This document shows, one piece after another, positions 40,911-52,044 of a stretch of DNA of 64,000 nt; positions within the stretch are counted from its first letter, which is position 1, and every line of letters begins with the position of its first letter. The translations under genes and the position numbers were made by a program. Origin of the DNA: Amylostereum areolatum (lineage: Eukaryota; Basidiomycota; Agaricomycetes; Russulales; Stereaceae); assembly GCA_012932865.1 (NCBI GenBank), contig SAXG01000011.1, positions 744,001 through 808,000 of the forward strand, written 5' to 3'. The notes beneath the pieces are model-generated. The model saw only the letters and a list, made by a program, of their open reading frames with translations, was not told the origin of the DNA and did not search any database.

Positions 40911-41398
40911 TGTTCAAGGATCTCATCGACTCGGGCAAGGTCATCATCTACATGGACGACATCTTGGTGTTCACTCGCACCATGGACGAACACCGTGCCA
41001 TAGTGCGGCAGGTTCTGCAGCGTTTGCAAGACAACGACCTCTTCCTCAAACCGGAGAAATGTGTCTTTGAACAAGACTCTGTCGAATACCTCGGACTCAT
41101 CATCTCGCACGACAAGATCACTATGGACCCCGTCAAGGTAGCAGGTATTCAGGACTGGCCGACACCACGAACGGTCAAAGATGTGCAATCCTTCCTCGGC
41201 TTTGGCAACTTCTACCGACGTTTCATCAAGGACTTCTCCAAGGTGGCACGGCCCCTATTTGATCTGACAAAGAAGGACTGCACATGGGACTGGTCGACGG
41301 ACTGCCAAACTGCGTTTGACGCACTGAAAGCTGCGTTTACTTCCTCCCCCGTCTTGGTCATGCACGTCTCGACGACCCGATCACAAGGATGGTGTTGA
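40911..41398 (+). pseudogene. pol: Pol part 2 of outer element: C-terminal RT, truncated RNase H
   Basis: Resumes exactly where 34178 broke off: [19 protein letters not shown], with the YMDD active site at 40949-40960, then [19 protein letters not shown], the RT thumb ([17 protein letters not shown]) and the first strand leading to RNase H ([10 protein letters not shown]). After 41362 the sequence jumps to the linker before integrase in another frame and stops at 41398. Almost the whole RNase H domain is missing. Confidence 0.9.
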
Positions 41399-43115
41399 AA
41401 ACGACAACAAGGAGCGCGTCTTGCTTGACCCCAAGTACTTCCAAGTACGCGCAACAAGGCCAGGAGCAGTAACCTCCCTCGGTGATGTCGAACTCCGACG
41501 ACGCATCCGCGACTGCAAAACCAAGGACATCGAGGTCGTTCAAGCCCTGGACGCCATCTTACGAAACGGACCACGTACACTTGTCAAGAACCTTCAAGAG
41601 TGGAACTACGAAGAAGGCCTGGTCCTGTTTAGAGGAAAGGTATATGTCCCTGCAGACGACGAGTTGCGACGCGACATTGTCAAAATGTACCATGAATCGC
41701 CCCTGGCTGGACATCCCGGTCGCTTCAAGACTTACGAGCTTGTGAGTCGTGAATATTGGTGGCCTGGCATGTCTGTCTTTGTCCGCGACTTTGTAGCAGG
41801 ATGCGCAACCTGCCAGTCGACGAAGACACAGAGCAGCCGACCCCACGTCGACATGATCCCAAACGAAGTACCCGATCGACCATTTGGCGTCATCTCCACC
41901 GACTTCATCGTCGAACTCCCTGACTGCGAAGGCTATAACGCCGTCAATGTCGTGGTCGATCGCCTCACCAAGATGGTGGTTACCACCCCATGTACAACGA
42001 AGATCACCAGCGATGGCACGGCCGACATTCTCTTCGATAAGGTATACCGACACTACGGCTTAGCAGACAAGATCATCTCGGATCATGGACCCCAATTTGC
42101 TGGACAGGTGATGCGTACACTCAACGAGAAGCTCGGGATCAAGTCCGCCCTCAGCACAGCATATCACCCACAGACAGACGGCCAAACCGAACGCGAGAAC
42201 CAGAACCTCGAGCAGTTCCTGCGAGTATTCTGCAACTACCGTCAAGACGACTGGGTGAAGTGGTTGCCCTTCTTCGAGTTTTCTCACAACTCTCGCACCC
42301 ATGCAGCTACTGGAAAGGCTCCCTTTGAAGTCCTCTACGGCTTCCTCCCCAAGATGTACCCATCCGTAAACCCATCCTCAAAGGTCCCTGCAGTTGAAGA
42401 ACGCCTCCGTCAACTTGAAGAAGTCCGACAAGAGATCAAAGCCAGCCTTGCCCTCGCATCGGACTTAATGAAGCACTACAATGGTGACACGATCAGCAAA
42501 TCGACACTGTTCGCCATTGGAGACAAGGTCTGGCTCGAAGGCAAAAACCTGAAGACGACGAGGCCGAAAGCTAAGCTTGCTGCCAAACGATTTGGACCCT
42601 TCGAGATCGTTGACGTCATTAGCCCAGTGAACTACCGCCTGAAGCTGCCGAAGACGTGGAGAATCCACCCAGTCTTCCATGCTTCGCTGCTCACCGCGTA
42701 CAAGGAGACAACGGCACATGGTCCAAACTATGAACAACCGCCGCCTGACCTCGTTGATGACGAAGAAGAATATGACGTTGAAGACATCATCGACTCGAAG
42801 CCGACCCGCAACAAGAAAGGCATACAATACCTCGTCAAGTGGGCAGGCTATCCTGACTCCGAGAATACCTGGCTCCCTCGCTCCTCGCTCTCAAAGGTCA
42901 CCGACATGATCGACACCTTCCACAAACGCCATCCAAACGCGCCCCGCCCTGTGCGTTCCCTCGGCATCTCCTTTGACGATTTTCTCGCATCTACCCTTGC
43001 AGATGACATCGCGCTCCAGGCGAAAGCGCGTCTTAAAGGGGGGGTAATGTCACGGATCGCTCCATTTCTCTCTTCGTTTGCAGACCTCGTACACGCGACG
43101 TGTCACGGCACATGA
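41364..43115 (+). pseudogene. pol: Integrase and chromodomain of outer element
   Basis: The open frame begins within [20 protein letters not shown] and continues LDPKYFQVRATRPG. HHCC zinc module, DDE triad (STDFI, SDHGPQF, QTERENQ), GPF module and chromodomain (YLVKWAGYPDSENTWLP) are all present. The frame passes through the polypurine tract and ends inside the 3' LTR at 43115. It is out of frame with RT after the RNase H deletion, hence a pseudogene in the strict sense, although the domain itself looks undamaged. Confidence 0.9.
43034..43047 (+). other. Polypurine tract
   Basis: AAAGGGGGGGTAA directly before the 3' LTR is the expected plus-strand primer of reverse transcription. The inner copy has the same tract at about 34599-34612 on the minus strand. 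Confidence 0.8.
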
Positions 43116-43470
43116 CTTTCCCTTGCATCACATGCTTCAATGACGTCATTGCCCGGACTTCCGAGCGGGGTTCCGCATCCTTATCTATGACATCACTGCT
43201 CCGGACCTTCATCCTCCGCCCCATGACTCCTTTCCTATTGTTCCCCCCGCTCGCACCACTATCGCATCGCATCGCACCATCGTTCCCACTTGTATATAAG
43301 GACAGTGTTTCTCTTCCCTTTTCCCTAGACTGTCCATCTCGTCATACGGTACTGTAGCGCACGTTGCACTACCCTAGACCCCGGCACTCTCAAATCTATT
43401 GTTTCTTCTCGCTCCTCCCATCGTCGCGACTTAGGCGGTTTCATCGGTCTCATAAACTGCGTTTCTGACA
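43048..43470 (+). repeat. 3' LTR of outer element (423 bp)
   Basis: Identical to 30010-30432 by eye. Followed by GTTAG (43471-43475), the second target duplication. Confidence 0.95.
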
Positions 43471-43475
43471 GTTAG

Positions 43476-43884
43476 GCATTTAGTGTCGAATGGGGTGACC
43501 CAGGTCCCAGACTATTGTCACCCTAGGCAGCGACCGCCCCATACACAGATGTTTTGTAGACCCCTTCACCCAATAAGGACGATTTTTCCACTTATATATG
43601 ACGCAAGATGAGAACGTGCCTGCAACTCTAAAATGCCATTTCGTCCCCTTGAAGGTCAGCGCCAAAGCGCACGCACGATACTTGCTGTAAATCTACGAAT
43701 GAAGTTCCGAATCCATAGAGCATGGTCTCCTCGAAGAAGATCCTAGGTAATGGAATTATAGTTCATCTCGGTGCATGACATATTGTTCGGGATGACACGT
43801 CCAAGGATGTCCTCAGAAAGGAGTCTGGCAGGGCCATGAGAGGGGTTGTTGGCCTTCGCCCTTTATATACATTGCGGTCAGAAT
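43476..43884. other. Right flank of the nested elements; no gene recognised
   Basis: Short frames only. The original unbroken site was GTTGGTTAGGCATTTAG. Confidence 0.35.
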
Positions 43885-44560
43885 TTACAGAGCTTCCCCT
43901 ACTGCTATCTCTATCCTCGCCCGGTCTATCTCCTTGCGTGCAGCAGTGATAGCGTCATGGCCATCCAGGGCTAGCCTGGCACTCAGTCGCTCCAATATCA
44001 TGCATATCCAGCCCCTGTCCCCGTCCAGCTCGACCCTCATTGAAGCCAGCAGAGCCCTCATTGAATTCAACAAGGCTTCCTTCGAGTCCAACAAGGCCTT
44101 CTTTGCGTCCAGTGCGGCATTCATTTCGTCCCCCCAGGCGCGGTGGCTTGCTATGAGGTCCTCCTGGTCCTTCAACAGGCCTCCGAGAACTTTTATCCTG
44201 TTGTACATCGGCGGAATCAGCCCTTGATCAGCAAGATTGAAGGCCGCGTCGATCAGACGCTGTGTGGGCAAGTCAGGCGGGGCGGTGCTGTTTGTAAAGG
44301 AAACGCACATTGTGCACGGCTGAGCGAGCAACGCGCTTGTTATCGCCGCCGCGTGCATCCTCGTTCGGGCGCTGCCACAGATGAGAGGCCATGTTATAAA
44401 GTGGTAGTTAATGCATCCGGATTCGCAGCGCACCTTGCTACCTCTGGCCTGGGACTCTTGTTCAGGAGAGTGATGATGGTCCTTGTTCTACATCGGGGAC
44501 CAGCTTTAGGACAAAGAGCGTGGGAAGAGACATGCGGAAGAGATTGTCGCACCTCCGAGC
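43885..44560 (-). pseudogene. Frameshifted paralogue of the 26.8-kb coiled-coil gene
   Basis: The last exon begins at 44371 after an intron ending GGCAG, with RPNEDARGGDNKRVARSA, matching the paralogue. The helical part contains MYNRIKVLGGLLKDQEDLI, an extra repeat (KKALLDSKEALLNSMRALLA) and RGWICMILERLSARLALDG, ending at 43885. From 44371 the exon is 487 nt, one more than a multiple of three. The DNKRV frame ends early in a TGA, while the helical part is open in another frame. A preceding exon (near 44460-44530) reads EQESQARGSK, as in the paralogue (KQEPQAPGSK). So the gene has lost its frame. Confidence 0.5.
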
Positions 44561-45299
44561 CAGTCGCCCCGACAGAGAGATCCTCCGTCTTAATCCCCTG
44601 TATACGTTTCTGACTGGTGGCGCGGGGCATGAGGCCTGAGGGTCGGAGTGGGTGAAGTAAAAGGTTGAGGACTGAGCTGTAGGGCCAAGGCTTTAAAAGG
44701 GCGGATATAGTAAACAAACCCGGTTTGGGGGCGCTGACGTTCCAAAGGCTCGGGCATTTGAAAGGCGGATTGTTCAGATGTTTGAAACCTTTTACCGTCT
44801 TTTGTGGGCTTGTTTGCAGTAGAACGGCTCCAGCCGGGGGTTGGGTCAAACAAATACTACACGCGCGCGGCAGTCGTGAATGGATCCACTGTCCTGCAGA
44901 ACGCGGGCGCACGCGCGGTTGATGATGACCGGGTAGAGGGACGAGCGGGCAATTTGCGAGAGGGAAATCTGCGAGAGACAAGTTCGCACACTGGACATAT
45001 TCACGGTGAGCAGAGTTACATTCTTTCTGACGAACGGGGCCCTTATCGGTGTCTACAGTGCGATCTCCCCGGTCGTCCTTCTCGTCATTCGTGGGTGTAT
45101 CACTGCTCCCCGATACGATGGGAACGACGTCCCGTCATTGGCGTGGGTACATGTGATGGCGAGTGTGACCCACCTGAGGGAGGGAATGAGCTACCGACGA
45201 GTGTGGGGAAACAAGGGGTGAAGCGGACATGGAAAAGCCACAACACGATGAAAGAGTCACCAAGAGAGACCAACGAGGTTTCGTTGCGTCTAGAGCGCA
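44561..45299. other. No gene recognised; upstream region of the paralogue
   Basis: Long open frames exist on both strands. A minus-strand frame (44853-44590, FDPTPGWSRSTANKPTKDGK) could be an upstream exon of the coiled-coil paralogue, but no splice could be fixed. Confidence 0.3.
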
Positions 45300-45808
45300 T
45301 ATTCTCTTAAGGCCGCATCGTCCCATGTTCACCTTGAACTCCTCCTCTCCATCCCTCTACGATGAAATGCGTGGCAGAGAGAAGACCTGTTACCGGAACC
45401 CAGGTGTTCTCAACACTTGGTTTCTTCCAGACGTCCTCCAACTCAAAGTATCCATCTCAAGGCTGCCCGTGTTCCATTACCTTGACCAGCATTCCGATTA
45501 AACACCGTACGTAATATCACCGTGGTCAGACAACTAGGAAAGTAGTTCGTCTAACGGATACTCACATAGATCTCGCCCTTCGTATAGAGAGACGCGACAA
45601 CACAGGTGTGGGGTTTTACGAGCCTGTGTCCGACGACTGGTGTGCTTGGCTTGACATCGTAAGTGAGACACATTTGATATACGTCCGTAGGGCTGATTGG
45701 ATCGATTAGCATGCGCTTCGCTGTACGTGGGGCACGCATCCCGACAATGTACAGACCTATTGTCTGCAATTCGGAAACCCTGGAGATTTCTGGAATTTCG
45801 TTCTGCAC
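45300..45808 (-). CDS. Hypothetical spliced gene
   Basis: The ATG at 45808 starts QNEIPEISRVSELQTIGLYI. The exon runs to about 45566, where TAT|GTGAGT marks a donor after KGEIY. A second exon near 45490-45310 reads FELEDVWKKPSVENTWVPVT and ATHFIVEGWRGGVQGEHG but seems to contain a stop. No family was recognised. Confidence 0.3.
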
Positions 45809-46072
45809 TTAAAGGGCGTGTTGCCATCCGATGGAGTATCCATCGAACCTAGAAACCAGCCAGATAGGCAAGGCGCGCAGTTGGGAGAGGGAATGATCGA
45901 GAGCACACTGCTGGGGGGTTCTGTATGGGAGACCCTATCCAATTCCGTTGCAAGCCGGCCAACGTCGAGGGGTCTCATAACTTCGGTGTGTGGAGAAGAT
46001 GGCTGGGAATTGGTAGATTGAAGGGTTGCATACATCGGTTACAGCACAATCATTGCAGTTTGACCACCATTT

Positions 46073-46403
46073 GATGCACAAAAGTGAGGTCGAAGCACTG
46101 AGGGATCCTTTGTCTTTGGTTACATTTAAAGAAAGAGGAAGTTGGCTGGGCGTTGGGCAATGGCATTCGTAGGCGCTAGGCTCGTGTTGACTTGGTACCC
46201 TCCGGCTGCCGTCATCTCGCAAAGAGCGTACCAAAGCAGTGCCGAAATCTGCGCCGACGCGCCGCGCGACTCACCGACAAACGCGAAACACGCCATCCGC
46301 CTTGTGTCTTTATGTCATCCTTTTCATCATCCTTTCTTGATCCTTTCCATTACTCAAAATCTCATGCAGCAAGATACCGCTCGGCCTCACTTCTCGTGCG
46401 CCG
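46073..46403. mobile_element. MITE-like element M2 (about 330 bp)
   Basis: Left end GATGCACAAAAGTGAGGTCG (46073-46092); right end GGCCTCACTTCTCGTGCGCC (46383-46402), an imperfect inverted pair. The right end is 272 bp upstream of the ATG at 46675. Confidence 0.65.
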
Positions 46404-46674
46404 ATAGCTGAGCGTTGAACGTTGACTGGTCCCCCTGGACCTCTTCTTTATCTCACCCATCATTCATTGTATTCTCCCATGGCCATCTCGTCGTCTTTGT
46501 ATGGATCAACACACAGTCTGAACTTTCGTCAACAAAGATGACTTGCATCCGCCTTATTTCTTTCGTCACCCACACACGCCACTCCTCTCCTATGTCGAGC
46601 ATTTATGAGCCCCATGTCGCTCGCTTCTCCGTCTCACAAAGCTTATTCTACTCTCTCCTGTTCCCCCAAGCATC

Positions 46675-47558
46675 ATGCATCGAACCGAGCCTTATTTCCT
46701 GTCGAATGATTCTGTCGTCCGCACAGCGATGAGCATGAAGCCTGTTCGGGTCGTCAACCTATGCCCCGAACTTGCCTCCCATATCATCTTCTTTGCTATC
46801 GCAGATTATTTCTCTACCCTTGTCCACGACGCTCCGAAGGCCGACCACTGGGATGCGGTCTCAACCCTGCTGGCGATTTCGCATTTATCTCGGCAGTGTA
46901 CCCTTCGACTCCTGCAGCCCGTATGGGGTTTGCCCAAGTCTGCTAACACAATCCCGTACGTGATATTGCGACGTAGATCCCCTGCATAACATTCTGATCC
47001 TTACAACAGTGACTGCAAAATGGTCGTCTACCTTCTGCAACATCTCGCAGAGACGGCGATATACTTCCCTGATCAAATACTATCCAGCCACTCGCCCACA
47101 TTACACCACAGAGCCCTTCGGAGTCCTCGCTTGCCCATCGTCCGGACCTTGAAGTTGATTATTTCGAGCTCAGCTCGTGCCTCCTTGTATCCCATTCCCA
47201 GCCAAGGTCTCATCTCAGACCATCTAGAGCTACGGCGCCTACTACGCGAACTAGACGAAGTGGTGGACGACTGGAATCAGCTCCAGACAGTGTCTAGGGA
47301 CTTGATGCTCCTGCACTTGCCCCAAGATTTTATAAAGATCCATATCTTAGATCTCACTAGAGGTACGGGCTCTACTCTGCCAACCGTCCCGTCATATCAT
47401 GTCCTAACATATCTACAGCCCTAGTTCTAAGACACATACTCTGCATGTTTCAGGAGTTCCTCAATCGCGACACTGTACACGCAGTGGGTGTATTTATTTC
47501 TCGTAAAGGCCTTCCCCGACACCCACGATCGGCAGAAATCTCTCGCCAAGCCAAATAG
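46675..47558 (+). CDS. F-box-like protein (257 aa, three exons)
   Basis: Exons 46675-46955, 47010-47362 and 47419-47558; introns 54 and 56 nt (GTACGT..CAG, GTACGG..CAG). The 774 nt total is a multiple of three. The N-terminal part has LCPELASHIIFFAIADYF and WDAVSTLLAISHLSRQCTLR, with spacing like a divergent F-box. The middle has leucine-rich strand-like segments (PIVRTLKLIISSS, LMLLHLPQDFIKIHILDL) as in F-box proteins with degenerate repeats. A substrate-receptor role in an SCF ligase is inference. A second ATG at 46729 is an alternative start. Confidence 0.5.
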
Positions 47559-49154
47559 ACGGATCTCGCCTAGAGCCGCTTTCCAGCTAGCCCAGACATG
47601 TAGGCAGACGCTATCCCGCGCTGCGTCAACGCTTGGATTGCCGTCGGAAGCTCATGAGGGAGAACTCCCACTGTCTCGTTGGGCCCTCGCAGTTCCTCTT
47701 CACAGGGCACGAAAGCACTTGCAAGGCGGCCCATTTCCATCGGAGGACAATCCACACCAATCTATGATACCACCCTCTGGACCGTGGGCTCAGGCATTGG
47801 CGATGTTATTGTCTCGAGAGCAGCGGCAGAAATTGTTCCCTGCATATGCTATTTGATATTTAATTAACACTAAGGAGTGCTGCGCTCTCAATTGGACGGG
47901 TTGCGGCGAGCTTTGAAGATTTGAAAGTTGACGGGCTGCAGCCTGCAGCGCTCAGCCCCCGCCCACTTACAGTTGGAATGTGTTCTTCTTTGTTATCCCT
48001 TTTGTCCTTTCGCCTCTTTGCTCTTTCCTCCTCACTTGTCATTCCCCACCTGTTCGGCTTCATTTTATCTGCTTCATTTGTTTTGTTCCGGCACTTAGAC
48101 TGCCGCGTTCTTCCGCCCGCGCAGGTATATAATATTACTCTTGAAGTCGATTATCCTGTCGTCTAATTTCCTTAAAGGCTTGTTGGACTCACATCTACGC
48201 AGGTATGGGAACCACCGACCTCTTTCCATCTATCCTCGTCTCGGGTGTCCAATCATTCGAAAAAAGACGTCTGAATGCCATTGTTTAGCAGTATACAATG
48301 GATGGCCCTGACCGAGATGATAAATAGCGCGGCGTTGATAGAAGTATAAACTTGGGTCCGTATGCCTCATATAAGTATGTAAATGCCCAAATCACGGAGC
48401 TGATCTGATACGAACGTGCAGATAGAGCGCCGTCAGTGCAACACCCACTGAGTGGATCATGCCTACTTAGTACTCTAGGCGGGACGACTCGGACGAGCGC
48501 CTGCCTTGGAGCCACCAAATTGCAGCTTCAGCAATCACGTGGGAAGACGCGAAGGCAGAACATCATTGTGCTCTGCACTATCACTTCCTATCTAACTGGT
48601 GGGGTGATAGCCTGTTGTATAACTACATAGACCCGTGGATTGCAGTCACGACTCCTCTTTGACACTTGAATGGTGATTGCATTGCATACAACCCATTCCG
48701 CAAAGATCGTCATCGGCCTAGGAGTCCGGTGAACGCGTGCTCCTTAAGACCGCTCGGAGAGCAGTCTTGCTCGAGGATTTGATATCGGTGCGGACGTGTC
48801 GAGGTGACTCCAAGCTCGCACGAGGTGAAACTGCCGGAAGTACACGGCGTAGCTGCAGACCCTTCGATGAAGCGTGCAAGTTGGAGATATCCGTAGTCAT
48901 AACGCGTGAGCTTGGAAATTGGAATGGCAGAATGCGGCCGGAACTGTAAGTTGCCAAGCCAAAGTTTAGATAATATGTACTGAGGCTGCTGCTGCTGTCG
49001 TCAATTTGGCGCCTCAATGCAAGGTAAACATGTCATAAGAAGACCCCTCTTTAGAATATGGGGTAGATGGTGTTCGACGTTAAAAGGACTACAAACGTAG
49101 ATCGGTGTTGATCATTTGAGGTATGTAGGTCACATAAGTAGATATCGGGTAAGG
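47559..49154. other. No gene recognised
   Basis: Short frames without clear protein character on either strand; possibly 3' debris of F-box paralogues. Confidence 0.3.
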
Positions 49155-49625
49155 TTAGCATTGGAAAGAAGCATGCATAGCATTTACAGCTACGATAGAC
49201 GCAGAGGTCTGGAAACGCCGCAGCATGAGAGCGCTCCAATGTGAAGAATATCCACCACGAATCTCTACTCCTTCCACTGGGTCATGCACCTCAACTTGAA
49301 GTGTTCGATTTTGCGAATTGCAATAGCAGATGTCATCGCAAGAGGGAATGTTCGAAAGAGGGGTGTCTAGGACGATCAAGCAATGAGAGAGCGTCACGAG
49401 AGAAATAAAGTGAGGCTGACCTAGCAACGGGGGCTGTTGCGAGCTGGCAGGAGAGGGAGGAGTTCCACGCCACTTGCAGTCAAGAGTGACGTGCGAAACC
49501 TGATGTTTGTCCGAGTCCGCACGACGCATACAGTGAGCAAGCCACCTCTTCTCGCCTACAGAATTGCCTTGGAAATAATCTTGGACACAGATTAAGCATG
49601 TGCACTTCTTGGTCGTTTCTGCCAT
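49155..49625 (-). CDS. Cys-rich N-terminal fragment, transposon-type
   Basis: The ATG at 49625 starts AETTKKCTCLICVQDYF and goes on with EKRWLAHCMRRADSD. The C-x-C-x2-C..W..H..C arrangement resembles the small zinc modules at the start of proteins encoded by some mushroom DNA transposons. The rest of the frame is not recognisable. Low confidence. Confidence 0.25.
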   Translation of the reverse strand: MAETTKKCTCLICVQDYFQGNSVGEKRWLAHCMRRADSDKHQVSHVTLDCKWRGTPPSPASSQQPPLLGQPHFISLVTLSHCLIVLDTPLSNIPSCDDICYCNSQNRTLQVEVHDPVEGVEIRGGYSSHWSALMLRRFQTSASIVAVNAMHASFQC

Positions 49626-49795
49626 AGCAAAGAGGCACGGGCGGTCGGGGGGTGGTAGAAGATGGTTTCGAGTCTCGCGCTGGGACACAATTTATGACGC
49701 GTTGAGGAGCCATAACGAGAGAAAGCTTAAGCGAAGAACAGCTGTTTGTTTCAAACGTAGAAAGGCTTATAGGTTCAGATGCCCGTGATTTGTTT

Positions 49796-50113
49796 GACGC
49801 ACAAAAGTGAGATCAAAGGACACGAATGAGCCGAATAGTAGAAACGTAGTTGAGAAGAAACTGAACGAAGTTGTTTACAGCTGTTTGCATAATGTCGCCG
49901 AAAAAAAGGGCTCAGGCCTTCCCTGAATTTGCGTCACGAGATGAGCGCCTATCGGAGCTGTGCGTAAGGCACGTGCCCGACCCCGCCGAACCAGGCCGAA
50001 CCTCCCTTGGACCCTTGGATAGCTTGGCTTTTCGTCGGCTCCAGGTCACTACTCATACTCTCCTCTCTGCTCTGCGTACAACCATCCCATATCGATCTCA
50101 CTTCACGTGCGTC
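49796..50113. mobile_element. MITE-like element M3 (about 318 bp)
   Basis: Left end GACGCACAAAAGTGAGATC (49796-49814); right end TCGATCTCACTTCACGTGCG (50092-50111), an inverted pair with a small gap. The right end is 386 bp upstream of the ATG of the F-box paralogue at 50499. Confidence 0.7.
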
Positions 50114-50498
50114 GACGAGAGCGAGAAGAATTTTGACCATATTGCATCGCTTGCCTCATGTCATACCATTTTCTCGCCCCGGCGGAAGCGCTACATGTGT
50201 TGGCCGTTATGTCGCGCGCGTTGCTTTGGATCGTCTGGCAAGTCTCCACGCCATATATCTTCCTTTGTCCTCAGTATACAAATACGCATTTCTGCCACGG
50301 CACAGATACCCCACCCGGAATTATTTCACCTTCACACTTCAACACCCGAAGCCTTCCTCTCCTACTTCCTGGTTTTGTCTTTTCCCCAGCTACCAGGCCC
50401 GCAATTCCACCTTTGCTTCCATAACGGTATTAGAACCGGAATGCGTGCTCGTGCTGCCGCCCTCTGTGCATTGACGTGACTGATTTGAGACGTTTCAG

Positions 50499-52044
50499 AT
50501 GCCCACCCTCTCCACCGTCGCTCCCAAGCTTGTGCAAGAAATCGCGTGCTATTTGGTCTCTTATCGCGACATCGTTGCGCTTTCCCTCACAGATAAGCGT
50601 ACACACGGCGTAATGAGGTTCGACGTCATCCACAAGCATCGTGCGATCAACGCAGGCTGGGACATCCTGAGAGGACGCGAGCTGGACGCCTCTGGCTTGA
50701 TCAAACACTGGCAAGATGTCGACCACCATTACATCCGCATCGAGAGAATCCTCGGAAGCTTGGAGAGCAGCATCCGCCTTGCCTTGGACACGGACCTTTC
50801 TGATATACTCAACCACGAACCCCTCACATTCATGGACAAGGACACTCTCACCCGGGCACAGTCGATGTATTCCAGATTTCGTGTCGCCCACTCTCCCTGG
50901 CTTTTTGGTCTTGTCGCGGCCCTCGGAGAAGAGTTAAGCTCCCCGGAAATTCATTTCAGTATGTGCAATTTCTTCCACCTGGCGCCGTGTGCTCACCGCT
51001 CACCTCTTCCAAAGACCCTGCTAACTTAGCGCGCCTCTTCGATACCGAACACCGCGACGCCTGGCAAATCATTGTTCCGTACCTGGGCGTGTGTCTCGCC
51101 TTTCTCTACACCTCAATCATCACACCGCTTCCTCCTGTCGATGGGGGCTTCTTCTCCGCGGAGGATGCGACTCGCGAGGGGAAATCCCTCTTTGCTATTG
51201 CTTGTCTGCTTATGCGACGTAAGTATATCAGTTCCATTTTGCTACTTAATCTTCATGGTGTTCGTTTCAGGACTCGGAGGGAGCAATGACGCAACTCACC
51301 TCGTCAAGGACGGTAACCGGGTGTCGTATTGGTTCTTTGCTTTGCACTACGATGGCCCATACGTTCCAATGGTCCAATGGCTGTTCCCCTTCGTTGACAG
51401 GCCGAACCCTTGGCCGGTCCTTCTTGTGAGGCGTGCTTCCCTGTGTCACATCGTCCAAATATTCCTCATGTTCATGGCTAAAGCACAAACATCCCTCCAT
51501 CTCGACTGTCTTCCCCCAATATATGATCGGCAACGACCTTATGGATGAAATTCTCCCTTTCCCTTCTCCCATGCTCAGGTGGCCAGACGTCGCTCATGCA
51601 CGTTCGCAATTGGACATCTCAGGGACGCCATTTCAGACTCTTGCGGACAAGGGGTCTGGCGCGACCGAGCGGTGGCACGGATGCTACACAGATGACCTTC
51701 GCATGGGCGTCTCACGTGCGATTTTTGACGTGACCGTGACGTTCGTCCACCCGGCAGCCATAACATTTACGTTGGAGGGTAACGGCATGTCTGATAACGA
51801 CAAAGTCGTCTTTCACGGTCGCTGCAAAGTCGGACAAAGCTCCCTTTACGCAGTTGAAGAAACAATGACGGAGTTTTTCCGTGTCCTGCTTCGCGGCATG
51901 GTCTCTCCGCTGGGTCTGTGCGGACGATGGGATCAAGCAAATGTAAACCCACTGCCGAGCGGTGAGCCTGCTCTGTCATCTACTATCATGGGTGGATGGT
52001 GGTGGATTTGGCCGTGCAATCCGACTTGTAATCACGAGGCCTGA
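50499..52044 (+). pseudogene. F-box-like protein with C-terminal GRW/WWWIWP domain, copy A, one frameshift
   Basis: Exons 50499-50958, 51015-51218 and 51271-52044; introns 56 and 52 nt, in the same phase (1) as in copy B at 57861. The N-terminus has an F-box-like motif: LVQEIACYLVSYRDIVALSL, then TDKRTHGV. The last exon has WHGCYTDDLRMGV, a beta-strand-rich part, RGMVSPLGLCGRWDQ and the tail GGWWWIWPC. The exons total 1,438 nt, one more than a multiple of three. The frame changes at the run of five C (51513-51517), between LHLDCLPP and YMIGNDLMDEI. Removing the shift would restore similarity to copy B, so this is a recent lesion or a sequencing error. A SCF substrate receptor is the likely original role. 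Confidence 0.7.

Larger units (their letters stand above)
30010..43470 (+). mobile_element. Outer Ty3/gypsy chromodomain element, split by an inner copy
   Basis: Without the inner insertion and one TGAAC copy the element is about 6,729 bp. It has identical 423-bp LTRs (30010-30432 and 43048-43470) and perfect 5-bp target duplications GTTAG (30005-30009 and 43471-43475). Order: LTR, primer site, ATG-free leader with open frame, Gag with zinc knuckle, protease, reverse transcriptase, [RNase H missing], integrase, chromodomain, polypurine tract, LTR. The order and chromodomain place it among chromoviruses of the Ty3/gypsy group. The inner element interrupts RT between codons for NE and L of QAMMNEL. 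It cannot be autonomous. Confidence 0.95.

Noticed and set aside
30010..43470. Simple assembly inversion of one duplicated element
   Set aside because: Two different, perfect target duplications and a codon-exact interruption of RT require a real integration.
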